Part shown: positions 1 through 10,383 of the stretch, in pieces
How the letters are laid out: each line of letters begins with the position of its first letter
How positions within the stretch are numbered: position 1 is the first letter of the stretch
Assembly (NCBI RefSeq): GCF_001513975.1
Contig: NZ_KQ947984.1
Span: forward strand, 434,001-498,000
Direction of reading: 5' to 3'
Source: Streptomyces curacoi
Lineage (GTDB): Bacteria; Actinomycetota; Actinomycetes; Streptomycetales; Streptomycetaceae
DNA: 64,000 nucleotides
The notes under the pieces: model-generated
What the model saw: the letters and a program-made list of their open reading frames with translations, nothing else
Database searches by the model: none
Told to the model about the DNA's origin: nothing
Position numbers and translations under genes: made by a program

Positions 1-749
1 TTGTTCAGCTGCTGCTCGATTCCTCCGCCGCCCTTGCCGTCGGCGTTGACCCAGCCCAGTATCCCGGCGGCGAGGTCGCCGTTCGGGTACACGCGCTTGC
101 TGCTGGCGACCGACAGGACGCCCGCGAGGACGTTGACCGTGCTCTTGTCCTTCTCGGCCTTGGTGGCCAGCGCGTTCTTCAGGTCCTTGATCTGCTTCCA
201 GACCTGCGGGGTCTGGCGGCGCGCCAGCAGGGTGTAGCGCGAGTTCTTGTTCTCGGGCCGCAGCTTCCTGACGATCGTCTCCTGCTCCTGACCGAGGATC
301 GGCGCGAGGAGGGCCGCCGCCTGCTCGGGGCCGTCGTCGATCTTCAGCTGCTCGCGGCTGAACAGCGTGGGGTCGGCCGTGATGTCGTACGCGTCCACAC
401 TGGTCGCCAGCGCCACGCCGTTGCGGTCGGTGATGCCGCCGCGCTCTGCGGCCAGGGTGTAGCCGACGTACCGGTTCTTCTCCGCCTTGGCGGCGTAGGT
501 GCTCGCGTCGACGGCCTGGACCTGGAGCAGCCGTACGACGAAGGCGCTCAGGACGAGGGTCAGGGCCAGGCCGACCATGCGCAGCCGGGGGCGGGGGCTG
601 CCCAGCCGGATGATCCGGGCCGCGGGGCGGGGTGGTGCCGGGCGGCGGGCCGGGCGGGCGCCGGGGCCCTGGCGCCGCTGGGCGCCGCCGGAGCGGGCGG
701 GCTTCGCGGGTCCGGGCACGCGGCGGCGCGGCGGTTCCCTGTCGGACAC
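1..749 (-). CDS. ftsI: FtsI/PBP2-type peptidoglycan transpeptidase, N-terminal part (cut by window edge)
   Basis: Septal class B penicillin-binding protein that cross-links peptidoglycan at the division site. Only about 249 N-terminal residues are in the window; the frame stays open to base 1, so the transpeptidase domain with its SxxK serine lies outside. A basic Pro/Arg-rich cytoplasmic tail is followed by one membrane segment (VGLALTLVLSAFVVRLLQV) and then the class B dimerisation region with the conserved ERGGITDRNG motif. The chosen GTG starts 6 bases after the ftsL-like stop; a second in-frame GTG at 758 would overlap that stop as GTGA, so the start is uncertain by three codons. It is the third gene of rsmH, ftsL-like, ftsI, the usual actinobacterial dcw order. 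Confidence 0.93.
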   Translation of the reverse strand, partial: MSDREPPRRRVPGPAKPARSGGAQRRQGPGARPARRPAPPRPAARIIRLGSPRPRLRMVGLALTLVLSAFVVRLLQVQAVDASTYAAKAEKNRYVGYTLAAERGGITDRNGVALATSVDAYDITADPTLFSREQLKIDDGPEQAAALLAPILGQEQETIVRKLRPENKNSRYTLLARRQTPQVWKQIKDLKNALATKAEKDKSTVNVLAGVLSVASSKRVYPNGDLAAGILGWVNADGKGGGGIEQQLN

Positions 750-754
750 TTCCG

Positions 755-1417
755 TCACCTGCCGGGGGTCGGGTATGTGGAGGACTGGGCGGACGGGATG
801 GACTGCTGCGCCGGGGGCGCGTACTGCGGCGCGGCGGGGGCGGCCTGCGGGGGCGCGTATCCAGGCGCGGGGGAGGTGGCCCCGGACGGTGCGTAGGGAT
901 CGGAGGGTGCGTCCTGCGGCGCCGCCACGCCGGCCACGCCGGCCCCGGTGGCCGGCGTGGCGGGCGTCGGGCTGGGTGCCGGGGGCACCGTGGGCTCGCT
1001 GACGAGGGCCTCGGGGGCGAGGACGAGGGGGGCGTACGCCGCGTTCGGATCGGCCGGCGCCGGGGAGGGGACGCCCTTGACCGTGCCGTCGGGGCCGAGG
1101 AAGGCCGGGTCGCCGCCGGGGACCATGCCGAGTTCGCGGGCGCGGCGCTGGAGGGCGTCGGGGGCGGAGTAGGCGTCGATGTCCCGCTGCAGGGACTGCT
1201 CCTCGTCGGTGAGGGCCTTGGTCTCCCTCTCCAGGTCGTCGAGTTTGAACGCGCCCTCGCTGAGGGCGGAGTTCAGCATGAGGAGGCCGATGAGGCCGCC
1301 GCCGAGGAGAAGGACGACGAGGAGGACGAAGGGGGTGCGGGCGGCTTGCCCGGCCCCGGTGGGGAAAAGCCGCGCGAGCCGGGCGGCACGCCCCCTCAGT
1401 TCGGGTTTCCTACTCAC
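755..1417 (-). CDS. ftsL: FtsL-like cell division membrane protein
   Basis: Small bitopic division protein expected to act with FtsQ/FtsB and FtsI in the divisome. The 220-residue product has a basic N terminus, one membrane segment (about residues 28-52, FVLLVVLLLGGGLIGLLML) and an extracytoplasmic coiled-coil stretch (LDDLERETKALTDEEQSLQRDI). It ends in an unusually long Pro/Ala-rich disordered tail of about 100 residues, longer than enterobacterial FtsL but common in Streptomyces. The GTG start at 1417 is preceded by GGGAGGG. It lies 78 bases after rsmH and just before ftsI. FtsL sequences diverge strongly, so the name rests mainly on topology and position. Confidence 0.85.
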   Translation of the reverse strand: MSRKPELRGRAARLARLFPTGAGQAARTPFVLLVVLLLGGGLIGLLMLNSALSEGAFKLDDLERETKALTDEEQSLQRDIDAYSAPDALQRRARELGMVPGGDPAFLGPDGTVKGVPSPAPADPNAAYAPLVLAPEALVSEPTVPPAPSPTPATPATGAGVAGVAAPQDAPSDPYAPSGATSPAPGYAPPQAAPAAPQYAPPAQQSIPSAQSSTYPTPGR

Positions 1418-1495
1418 TCACCCTCCCTTGAGTCCGGTTCTCCCACTGGCGAGTTTGAATCCTGGACCCCGGCGACCGCCTGTGCCGCACGCCCT

Positions 1496-2452
1496 TCATT
1501 CGATGGACTCCCTGATGCGCTCGGCCCCGCGCAGGCGCGCCGGTGCCGCGCGCCGGTTCTCGGCGACCTCTTCCTCGGTGGGAAGTTCGGCACCGCGCGT
1601 CAGCAGCTTGAGCCGGGGCTGGTAACGCTCGGGGACCACGGGCAGCCCGGGCGGGGCGGTGCTGGCGGCGCCGGCCGCGAACACCTGCTTGACCAGCCGG
1701 TCCTCCAGCGAGTGGTACGACAGCACCGCGATCCGCCCGCCGACGTCGAGGGCCTCCACGGCGGCCGGGATGGCCCGCTCCAGGACGGAGAGCTCGCCGT
1801 TGACCTCGATGCGCAGCGCCTGGAAGGTGCGCTTGGCCGGGTTGCCGCCGGTGCGCTTGGCGGCCTGCGGAAGGGCGTCGCGGATCAGCTCCACGAGCCG
1901 CGCGCTGTTGCTGAACGGCTCCTTCTCCCGCTCGCGCACGATCGCGGCCACGATCCGCTTGGCCTGCTTCTCCTCGCCGTACGTGCGCAGGATCCGGACG
2001 AGTTCGCCGGCCGGGTAGGTGTTGAGGACCTCGGCGGCGCTGATGCCGGTCGTCTGGTCCATGCGCATGTCGAGCGGGGCGTCCTGGGCGTAGGCGAAGC
2101 CTCGGTCGGCCTCGTCGAGCTGCATGGAGGAGACGCCGAGGTCGAACAGCACGCCCTGCACGCGCGCGATGCCGAGCCGGTCCAGGACCTCCGGGAGCTC
2201 GTCGTAGACGGCGTGCACGAGGGTCGCGCGCTCGCCGTACGGGGCGAGCCGCTCGCCGGACAGGCGCAGGGCCTCCTTGTCGCGGTCGAGGGCGACCAGC
2301 CGGGCCTCGGGGAACTGCTGCAGGAGGGCCTCGCTGTGGCCGCCGAGGCCGAGCGTGCAGTCGACGACCACCGCTCCCGGCCGCTGCAGGGCGGGGGCCA
2401 ACAGGTCCAGGCACCGCTGGAGCATCACCGGGACATGTCGACTCTGACTCAA
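1496..2452 (-). CDS. rsmH: 16S rRNA (cytosine1402-N4)-methyltransferase RsmH (MraW)
   Basis: SAM-dependent methyltransferase that modifies C1402 of 16S rRNA at N4. The 318-residue product has the SAM-binding motif [15 protein letters not shown] near residue 31, the acidic residue of ALDRDKEA, and the family block [19 protein letters not shown], ending with the SYHSLEDR signature. Length matches the family. It starts with TTG at 2452 inside [11 protein letters not shown]. This is the first gene of the leftward dcw segment. No mraZ lies upstream, unlike in mycobacteria, and a promoter candidate sits about 215 bases upstream. Confidence 0.95.
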   Translation of the reverse strand: MSQSRHVPVMLQRCLDLLAPALQRPGAVVVDCTLGLGGHSEALLQQFPEARLVALDRDKEALRLSGERLAPYGERATLVHAVYDELPEVLDRLGIARVQGVLFDLGVSSMQLDEADRGFAYAQDAPLDMRMDQTTGISAAEVLNTYPAGELVRILRTYGEEKQAKRIVAAIVREREKEPFSNSARLVELIRDALPQAAKRTGGNPAKRTFQALRIEVNGELSVLERAIPAAVEALDVGGRIAVLSYHSLEDRLVKQVFAAGAASTAPPGLPVVPERYQPRLKLLTRGAELPTEEEVAENRRAAPARLRGAERIRESIE

Positions 2453-2668
2453 GGGGCCCTCTCAGATCCGGCGCGGCCGTACGCACCGCCGGGTCCCCGC
2501 CCGCTCGTGAAGGGGAGGCCTGCCGGCGCCGGAAGCGTCAGCCGACCGGGAGCGGGAGGAGGCCGAGCCGTACGTACGCGCCGCGCACGTGGGGAGATCT
2601 CCGGCAAAAGCGCCGGGGTCTCCGGGGGAAATCAGTCCAGCAGGGAGAGTCGCCTCCCGCTTCGCGTC

Positions 2669-2696
2669 ACTTTAGTCCACCGAGTCCCGCGGTCAA
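2669..2696 (-). promoter_or_regulatory. Sigma70-type promoter candidate for rsmH-ftsL-ftsI
   Basis: On the minus strand TTGACC (2696-2691) is followed by a 16-base spacer and TAAAGT (2674-2669), close to the vegetative sigma consensus. Transcription would begin near 2662 and give a 5' leader of about 210 bases. The rest of the 420-base gap (2453-2872) shows no convincing gene. Confidence 0.6.
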
Positions 2697-2872
2697 TCAA
2701 CCGGCCTGCGCGTCGCCGCTTCGGGTTCCGGCGACGCCGCACAGCAGGGGAAATCGCTCGTATGGGTGCACTCACGCCACCCCTGTGGGTTAGCTCACAA
2801 CAAGGCTCATTGATGTTCTTTGTCCCCCCTCACAGCAGGACCATTTCGGCCGTGACCAGTACCGTCATGGGT

Positions 2873-3421
2873 ATGACGACTTCTGCATCGGTTCCCGCTG
2901 GTCCGGAAAGCGCGATAGCCCGCGGCGGCACGGTCACCGACCGCCTCGTCGAGGCGAACGAGCGATACGCCGCCGCCTTCACCGACCCCGGCATGGACGC
3001 CCGTCCCGTCCTGCGCGTCGCCGTCGTGGCCTGCATGGACGCCCGGCTCGACCTGCACGCCGCGCTCGGTCTGGAACTCGGTGACTGCCACACCATCCGC
3101 AACGCCGGCGGCGTGGTCACCGATGACGTGATCCGCTCGCTCACGATCAGCCAGCGCAAGCTCGGCACCCGCAGCATCGTTCTGATCCATCACACCGGCT
3201 GTGGCCTGGAGGCGATCACCGAGGACTTCCGCACCGAGCTGGAGATGGAGGTCGGCCAGCGCCCAGCCTGGGCCGTGGAGGCCTTCCGGGACGTCGACCA
3301 GGACGTACGCCAGTCGATGCAGCGCTTGCGCACGTCGCCGTTCCTGATGCACACCGACGACGTCCGCGGCTTCGTCTTCGACGTGCGGACCGGTCTGCTG
3401 CGCGAGATCGACCCCGCGTAA
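2873..3421 (+). CDS. Beta-class carbonic anhydrase
   Basis: Zinc enzyme interconverting CO2 and bicarbonate, predicted cytoplasmic. The 182-residue product carries the beta-class zinc ligands and partner residues in order: CMDAR (CxDxR) near residue 44 and HHTGCG (HxxC) near residue 105, plus RNAGG after the first motif. It is at the short end of the family. The start is uncertain: ATG at 2873, ATG at 2867 and GTG at 2852 share the frame and none has a strong ribosome site, although AGCAGGA precedes the GTG. The 280 bases between this gene and the next hold no other gene I can support. The neighbourhood does not say which process uses the bicarbonate. Confidence 0.88.
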   Translation: MTTSASVPAGPESAIARGGTVTDRLVEANERYAAAFTDPGMDARPVLRVAVVACMDARLDLHAALGLELGDCHTIRNAGGVVTDDVIRSLTISQRKLGTRSIVLIHHTGCGLEAITEDFRTELEMEVGQRPAWAVEAFRDVDQDVRQSMQRLRTSPFLMHTDDVRGFVFDVRTGLLREIDPA

Positions 3422-3701
3422 CCGTTCACGCCGCCCCGGTCCGGCCTCCCGCAAGCCCGCGTAACCATCCGCCGTAGCTGTCGTTTCGCTGTCAATTCCG
3501 GCTCTGGCGTGCCCAAAAGGCCGTAAGACCCGACATATCGCAGGCAGTTGTCCACAGGCGAGTGACACGAATCGGTAACGGCAGCAAGAATGCGGGTGTG
3601 GCAACACGCGGAACCTTTCCCGCGTGGTGTCCGTGTTCCAGGGGTGGGCCGGTCCGCAGCGCAGAGCGGCGGCCCGGAAAGAACGGGCCGAGGAGGGCCG
3701 G

Positions 3702-4741
<1,040 letters not shown>

Positions 4742-4742
<1 letters not shown>

Positions 4743-6115
4743 TGGCCTCCGGCGCGACAGGCCAGGCCGAGGCCGACCGCGGCGACGCGAGCGGGCTGCG
4801 CACGGCACTGGCCGGTCTGACCACGCGCGGCCGCTCCTTCCTGGCCGCCGGGGTCGCGGCCGCCGTCTGCGCCTATGTCCTCGGCCAGAGCGACCTGCTG
4901 CGCGTCGGGCTGCTGCTCGCCGTCCTGCCGCTGGTCTGCACGACCGTGCTGTACCGCACGCGCTACCGGGTCGCGGGCAGCCGCCGGCTCTCCCCCGCGC
5001 GCGTGCCCGCCGGCAGCGAGGCCCGCGTCCATCTGCGGATGGACAACGTCTCCCGGCTGCCCACCGGCCTGCTGATGCTCCAGGACCGGGTGCCGTACGT
5101 CCTCGGCCCGCGCCCGCGCTTCGTGCTGGACCGGGTGGAGGCGGGCGGCCGGCGCGAGGTGTCCTACCGCGTGCGCTCCGACCTGCGCGGCCGCTACCCG
5201 CTGGGCCCGTTGCAGCTGCGCCTGACCGACCCGTTCGGGATGTGCGAGCTGACCCGGTCCTTCTCCACGTACGACACCCTGACGGTCATCCCGCGCGTGG
5301 AGCCGCTCCCGCCGGTCCGCTTCAGCGGGGAGGCGAAGGGCTACGGCGACGGACGGCAGCGCTCGCTGGCGCTGGCCGGCGAGGACGACGTGATCCCGCG
5401 CGGCTACCGCTACGGCGACGACCTGCGCCGCGTGCACTGGCGCTCCACCGCGCGCTACGGCGAGCTGATGGTGCGCCGCGAGGAGCAGCCGCAGCGCGCC
5501 CGCTGCACGGTGCTGCTGGACACCCGGGGCCTGGCCTTCCAGGGCGCGGGCCCGGACTCGGCCTTCGAGTGGGCCGTGTCGGGCACCGCGTCCGTGCTGG
5601 TCCACATGCTTGAGCGGGGCTTCTCCGCACGGCTGCTCACCGACACCGGCAGCTCGGTGCCCGGCGAGGGCGCCGACGGCTTCGCGGGCGCGAGCCAGGG
5701 GTCGGCGGACGCGGCCGGGCTGATGATGGACACCCTGGCGGTGATCGACCACTCGGACGGCACGGGACTGTCGCGGGCGTACGACGTCCTGCGCGGCGGC
5801 AACGACGGGCTGCTGGTCGCCTTCTTCGGCGCCCTCGACGAGGAGCAGGCGGCGGTTGCCGCCAAGATGCGGCAGCGCAGTGGGGGCGCGGTGGCCTTCG
5901 TGCTGGACAGCGCGGCCTGGGTGCGGGAACCGACCGATGTGCCGGGTGCGTTGGACAGGAGCGAGGAGCGGCTGCGGATGCTGCGCGAGGCGGGCTGGAC
6001 GGCCCTGAGCGTGCCGCGGGGCGCCTCGCTGAACGAGCTGTGGCGCCAGGCGGACCGAGCGCGTACGGACGCCGCCGCGACAAGTGGCGCCCGGGGCGAG
6101 GGGGGACCGGCATGA
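4742..6115 (+). CDS. DUF58 domain membrane protein
   Basis: Partner protein of MoxR ATPases. The 457-residue product has two adjacent membrane segments near residues 25-60 (FLAAGVAAAVCAYVLG and LLRVGLLLAVLPLVCTTVLY), then a soluble part with the DUF58 signature RRVHWRSTARYGELMVRREE around residue 225 and a vWA-like C-terminal region. ATG at 4742 overlaps the moxR stop; GTG at 4739 is an in-frame alternative. The gene overlaps the next one by ATGA. Members often carry a degenerate MIDAS site; I could not confirm a complete metal site. The exact role is unknown. Confidence 0.9.
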
Positions 6116-8496
6116 GCGGGCGGACACGGATGGCGCTGTGCGCCGCGGCGGCCACACTGATGGCGGCCTGCGCCCTGCTGCCGCTGGTGTCCCCGGTCAC
6201 CTGGTACCTGCAGGCGATCTTCCTGCTGGCGATCCAGACCGGCGTGGGCATGGCGACCCGGCGGGTGCCGCTGGCCCGGCCCGTGACGGTGGCGGCGCAG
6301 GCCCTCGCGGCGTTGATGCTGCTCACCCTGACCTTCGCCAACCAGCAGGCGATCTTCGGAGTGCTTCCCGGCCCGGACGCCTTCCGCCACTTCGCCGACC
6401 TGTTGCAGGCCGGCGCGGACGACGTCAGCCGGTACTCGATCCCGGCGCCGCTGTCCGACGGCATCCGGCTGATGCTCATCGGCGGCGTCCTGATCATCGG
6501 CCTGGCGGTGGAGACCCTCGCGGTGACGTTCCGCAGCGCGGCCCCGGCCGGGCTGCCGCTGCTGGCGCTGTACTCCGTGGCGGCGGGGCTGTCCGACGGC
6601 GGCGCGGACTGGCTGTGGTTCCTGATCGCCGCAGCGGGCTATCTGATGCTGCTCCTGACCGAGGGGCGCGACCGGCTCTCGCAGTGGGGCCGCATCTTCG
6701 GCGGAGCGCCACGCACGCCCGGCGGGGAGCCGAGCGGCGCGGTGGCGCCGGTCCGCACCGGGCGGCGCATCGGCGTGGTCGCGCTCGGCATCGCCCTGGT
6801 GGTCCCGCTCGCGCTGCCCGCGATGAACAGCGGCCTGCTGGACGCGGCGGGCGCGGGGGTGGGCTCCGGCACCGGCAGCGGGGGCACGATCTCCGCGGTG
6901 AACCCGCTGGTGTCGCTGCGCGACAGCCTGAACGTGGACGAGGACCGCGAGGTCATGTCCCTGAAGACCAACACGGACGACATCTCCGACCTGTACCTGC
7001 GGATCGTGTCCCTGGACGACTTCGACGGCACCACCTGGCAGCCGTCCAAGCGCGACATCCAGGCCGTGCCGGACCGGTTCCCCACGCCCTTGGGTCTCGG
7101 CCCCGACGTGCGGCGGGCGGAGGTCGAGACGACGATCTCGGCCGCCGACTGGTACGGCCAGAACTGGCTGCCGATGCCGTATCCGCCCAGCGGTGTGAGC
7201 ATCGAGGGCAGGTGGCGGTACGAACCGCTGGGCATGACGGTCGTCGGCGACCGCCGGCAGACCACACGCGGGGCGACGTACACCGTGCGCAGCCTCGATG
7301 TGCAACCGACGGCGGAGCAGCTCGCGGGCGCGCCGGAGCCGCCCACCGCCCTGAAGCGCGAGTTCACCGAGCTGCCCGACTCGCTGCCCGCGGTGGTCTC
7401 CCGGACCGCGCGCGAGGTCACCAAAGGCTCGACCAGCCACTACGAGCAGGCGGTCAAGCTCCAGGAGTACTTCGCCGTCACGGGCGGCTTCCAGTACGAC
7501 ACCAACGTCAAGGTCGGCAGCGGCCGCCAGGCGATCGCCCGCTTCCTGCGGGACAAGCAGGGCTTCTGCGTCCACTTCTCCTTCGCGATGGCGGCGATGG
7601 CCCGCTCGCTCGACATACCGGCCCGGGTCGCGGTGGGCTTCGCGCCCGGTACGCCTCAGGGCGACGGGTCGGTCTCGGTAGGGCTGAAGGACGCGCACGC
7701 CTGGCCCGAGCTGTACTTCGAGGGCGTGGGCTGGACCCGCTTCGAGCCGACGCCGACCCGGGGTTCGGTCCCGCCGTACACCCAGTCGGACACGCCCGGC
7801 TCCACGCTCCCGGACATCGCGCGGCCCACGCAGTCGGCGAGCACGGGGCCCTCCGCCTCGCCGTCGACGAGCGAGAGCTGCGCGGGGCAGAACCCGGAGC
7901 TGTGCGCGAGCGAGTCCCCGCAGGCCGCGCTGACCACGGATGACGACGGCCCGAAGTGGTACGCCGTCCTGGCGTGGGTGCTCGGCGGGCTGGCGGCGCT
8001 GCTGATCCCACTGGCGCCGATGCTGTGGCGGCTGCGGACCCGGGCGGTGAGGCTGGGCGCGCATGGCCGCACGGAGGCGGACGTGTCGCTCCACACGTTG
8101 GCGGTCTGGGGGGAACTGACGGACCTCGCCTGGGACTTCGGCATCCCCCCGGACCACTCCCAGACACCCCGCAAGGCCGCCGCCCGCATCGTCCGCCTGG
8201 CCCATCTCGACCCGCCGGCCGCGGCCTCGGTGCACCGGGTGGCCGACGCGGTGGAACAGGTCCTGTACGCCCCCAGCCCCCACCCGCCGGCCGGACTCGC
8301 GGAGGACGTCCGCCGCGTCCTGTCCGACCTGGAGGCCAAGGTCAGCTGGACGACGAACCTGCGCGCCCTGCTGGCCCCGCGCTCCAGCGTGCGCGTGGCA
8401 TGGGCCCTGTGGGACTGGTGGGCGGCCCTCAAGCAGCGTGCCGCCGCCTCCCGACCGACGCTGCGCAAGCCGTCCGCGCCGGGGCAGCGGGGGTGA
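6112..8496 (+). CDS. TgpA-like membrane transglutaminase (DUF3488 and transglutaminase core)
   Basis: Large membrane protein with an extracytoplasmic papain-like transglutaminase domain. In the 794 residues I see six or seven membrane segments in the first 260, an extracytoplasmic region with the catalytic cysteine in KQGFCVHFSFAMAAMARSLDIPAR (Cys about 486) and the histidine in LKDAHAWPELYF (His about 529). The third position lies in FEPTP, where Glu replaces the more usual Asp. A Ser/Thr-rich linker, a further membrane segment (about residues 622-645) and a cytoplasmic DUF4129-like tail follow. It is translationally coupled to the DUF58 gene. Location next to the dcw genes suggests envelope work, but the substrate is unknown. 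Confidence 0.92.
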   Translation: MSGRTRMALCAAAATLMAACALLPLVSPVTWYLQAIFLLAIQTGVGMATRRVPLARPVTVAAQALAALMLLTLTFANQQAIFGVLPGPDAFRHFADLLQAGADDVSRYSIPAPLSDGIRLMLIGGVLIIGLAVETLAVTFRSAAPAGLPLLALYSVAAGLSDGGADWLWFLIAAAGYLMLLLTEGRDRLSQWGRIFGGAPRTPGGEPSGAVAPVRTGRRIGVVALGIALVVPLALPAMNSGLLDAAGAGVGSGTGSGGTISAVNPLVSLRDSLNVDEDREVMSLKTNTDDISDLYLRIVSLDDFDGTTWQPSKRDIQAVPDRFPTPLGLGPDVRRAEVETTISAADWYGQNWLPMPYPPSGVSIEGRWRYEPLGMTVVGDRRQTTRGATYTVRSLDVQPTAEQLAGAPEPPTALKREFTELPDSLPAVVSRTAREVTKGSTSHYEQAVKLQEYFAVTGGFQYDTNVKVGSGRQAIARFLRDKQGFCVHFSFAMAAMARSLDIPARVAVGFAPGTPQGDGSVSVGLKDAHAWPELYFEGVGWTRFEPTPTRGSVPPYTQSDTPGSTLPDIARPTQSASTGPSASPSTSESCAGQNPELCASESPQAALTTDDDGPKWYAVLAWVLGGLAALLIPLAPMLWRLRTRAVRLGAHGRTEADVSLHTLAVWGELTDLAWDFGIPPDHSQTPRKAAARIVRLAHLDPPAAASVHRVADAVEQVLYAPSPHPPAGLAEDVRRVLSDLEAKVSWTTNLRALLAPRSSVRVAWALWDWWAALKQRAAASRPTLRKPSAPGQRG

Positions 8497-8561
8497 CGGG
8501 TCGCCGGGGGTCCGCAGGGACGCCGATAGCCGGAACGCCGAGACGCCGGTAGCCGGAGGAC

Positions 8562-8608
8562 GGCCTTGGGCTGGAGCGGCGGCCTCGGGCTGGAGCGGCG
8601 GCCTCGGG
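8562..8608. repeat. 19-bp tandem repeat (two copies plus a partial)
   Basis: A 19-base unit, ggcctcgggctggagcggc, occurs twice in direct contact with one mismatch (8562-8580 and 8581-8599) and a third copy begins at 8600 and stops after nine bases. It lies in the spacer after the transglutaminase gene and looks like slippage expansion. Confidence 0.8.
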
Positions 8609-8651
8609 GGGGCATCTCCCCCCCACCCCGGCTCCCCAGCACCTACGAGGG

Positions 8652-8699
8652 CATACGTCAGGGGGTGACCACCCAGTCGGTGGTCACCCCCTGCGTATG
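8652..8699. terminator. Bidirectional terminator hairpin between convergent genes
   Basis: Arms 8652-8673 and 8679-8699 pair over 21 base pairs with one bulged base around a 5-base loop (CAGTC). It sits between the rightward MoxR/DUF58/transglutaminase operon and the leftward DUF3040 gene. It lacks a long T tract, which is usual for Streptomyces terminators. Confidence 0.85.
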
Positions 8700-8719
8700 T
8701 TCAGGAGCTGCTCGACGAG

Positions 8720-9112
8720 CTAATGGCCGCCCTGTTCGTCACGGCGGCGCTGCCAGCGCTGTTCGATCCGGTCCATCATGGAGCGCTTCTGGCGGGGCTG
8801 ACGGTGGGCGTGCGGGCCGCCCGCGGGCTGTTCGCCCGGCTTGGGGGCCTTGCGCCAGCCGGTCACGGCGAGTACCGCACAACCCAGCATGACGAGGAAG
8901 CCCACCACGCTGAGCCATACCTGCTTGGCGACCATTCCAGCCATGAGGAGCGCAATACCAACGAGGAAGCCCGCGACCGCCTGGTAGACCCGCCGCCGGG
9001 TGTACGTACGCAGCCCGCTTCCCTCAAGCGCCGACGCGAACTTGGGATCTTCGGCGTACAGCGCTCGCTCCATCTGCTCGAGCATTCGCTGCTCGTGCTC
9101 CGAGAGCGGCAC
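8720..9112 (-). CDS. DUF3040 small membrane protein
   Basis: The 130-residue protein has a conserved amphipathic N terminus (PLSEHEQRMLEQMERALYAEDPKFA) typical of DUF3040, two adjacent membrane segments (about residues 43-85, AVAGFLVGIALLMAGMV and WLSVVGFLVMLGCAVLAVT), and a charged His/Arg-rich cytoplasmic tail. The GTG start at 9112 follows AGGAGG at six bases. Function is unknown; in actinobacteria such proteins often lie near division genes. The 292-base gap between it and the methyltransferase (9113-9404) holds its presumed promoter region, with a weak TATCCT box at 9167-9162, and no gene I can support. Confidence 0.88.
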   Translation of the reverse strand: MPLSEHEQRMLEQMERALYAEDPKFASALEGSGLRTYTRRRVYQAVAGFLVGIALLMAGMVAKQVWLSVVGFLVMLGCAVLAVTGWRKAPKPGEQPAGGPHAHRQPRQKRSMMDRIEQRWQRRRDEQGGH

Positions 9113-9404
9113 GGAGTCCTCCTCATCGTGCAGTCGCCGGGGCGACCCGGGGGGTCCCTTCAGGATAGGCAGGGAATCGCCCCCGTGAAACCCGCCCCTC
9201 TACGCCAATTGGCCAACCGGGATCCGCCATGGACGTCCCGGCTCGCTGAGATCTGCATTCCCCAGCAGCCGACCCGTCATGCCGGAACGGTCTCCCTCGA
9301 TCATACGGCGCACAGCGCCCGATCGGGGGGCCTGTGGCGTACTCCATGTGCAGCCAAGTCCCTGATCAACGGCGCGCCCTCGCGGTCCGCTCACGGAGGG
9401 CGGC

Positions 9405-10175
9405 TCAGGCCTCGGCGGCCTCTCGTGTCTCGCCGAGCACATGGAGCTGCGTGGCCACCGAGTGGAAGGCGGGCAGCTCGGCCGCCGCCTCCTCCAGCTT
9501 CAGCAGCGCCTCCAGGGCCCCGGGCTCGGTGTCCACCAGCACACCGGGGACCAGGTCGGCGAAGACCCGCACCCCGTGCACGGCACCGACCCGCAGGCCG
9601 GCGCCCTCGACGAGCTCGGTGAGCTGCTCGGCGGTGAAGCGGCGCGGCACGGGGTCACCCTGGCCCCAGCGGCCGTCCGGGTCCTGCAGGGCCTGCTTGG
9701 CCTCCTTGAAGTGTCCGGCGAGGGCCCGCGCCAGCACCGCACCGCCCAGACCGGCGGCGAGCAGGCTGAGCACGCCCTCGGCGCGCAGAGCGGCCACCGC
9801 GTTGCGGACACCCTCGGCGGGGTCGTCGACGTACTCCAGGACGCCATGGCACAGCACGACGTCGTAGGCGCCGCGCTCGACCACGTCGAACAGGCCGTGG
9901 GCGTCTCCCTGCACGCCGCGCACCCGGTCGGCGACGTCGGCCTCGGCGGCGCGCCGCTCCAGGGCGAAGAGCGCGTTCGGGCTGGGGTCGACGACGGTGA
10001 CGCGGTGGCCGAGGCGGGCGAGGGGCACCGCGAAGTTGCCGCTGCCGCCTCCGGTGTCGAGGACGTCCAGCGCCTGCCGGCCCGTGGCCTTGACCCGACG
10101 GTCCAGGGCGTCCTGGAGGACCTCCCAGACCACGGCGGTACGGAGAGAGGCTCGGGGGCGCATCGGGTCCGACAC
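9405..10175 (-). CDS. Class I SAM-dependent methyltransferase (CmoA/UbiE-like fold)
   Basis: The 256-residue product is a single Rossmann methyltransferase domain. Motif I is VLDTGGGSGNFAVPLARLGH (about residues 38-57), the acidic end of strand 2 is VTVVDPSP, and a post-motif CHGVLEYVDDP occupies the motif IV position. A C-terminal region with several acidic helices could shape the substrate pocket. GTG at 10175 begins VSDPMRPRASL. The substrate cannot be inferred; nearby genes give no pathway. A hairpin 150 bases upstream separates it from the HEPN gene, so it is probably transcribed alone. Confidence 0.88.
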   Translation of the reverse strand: MSDPMRPRASLRTAVVWEVLQDALDRRVKATGRQALDVLDTGGGSGNFAVPLARLGHRVTVVDPSPNALFALERRAAEADVADRVRGVQGDAHGLFDVVERGAYDVVLCHGVLEYVDDPAEGVRNAVAALRAEGVLSLLAAGLGGAVLARALAGHFKEAKQALQDPDGRWGQGDPVPRRFTAEQLTELVEGAGLRVGAVHGVRVFADLVPGVLVDTEPGALEALLKLEEAAAELPAFHSVATQLHVLGETREAAEA

Positions 10176-10333
10176 GGCAGTTGACTCCTCGGCACGGCAC
10201 CGCCACTTGCGGGGCGGAGCGAACGGGCTGCCTCCCTGGCCCGGGGTACCGGAACGGGAAGGCTTCAGGCGCCCTCCACCCTATTGCCTACGACGGCCCA
10301 CTCGGCCCGCGCGGTTCCACGGGAGGCCGCCTG

Positions 10334-10367
10334 TCCCGTCCGGCGGACGGGAAGGGCGGGCCCGCCC
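10334..10367 (-). terminator. Double palindrome after the HEPN gene, probable terminator
   Basis: TCCCGTCC and GGACGGGA pair perfectly around a 3-base loop (10334-10352), followed immediately by the palindrome GGGCGGGCCCGCCC (10354-10367). It lies 17 bases beyond the leftward HEPN gene and fits a transcription stop. Confidence 0.55.
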
Positions 10368-10383
10368 CTGGGCCGATGCGCCT

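Noticed and set aside
632..2866. A very long open frame on the plus strand upstream of the carbonic anhydrase
   Set aside because: It runs antisense to ftsI, ftsL and rsmH, has low-complexity Gly/Arg composition and matches no family; only its final 182 codons are the real carbonic anhydrase gene.
2453..2872. A mraZ gene between rsmH and the carbonic anhydrase
   Set aside because: No frame in this gap shows MraZ (AbrB-like) sequence; the region contains a promoter instead.
5455..8283. A 942-codon minus-strand open frame opposite the DUF58 and transglutaminase genes
   Set aside because: It is the GC-rich shadow of two well-supported genes, with Arg/His/Gln-biased composition and no domains.
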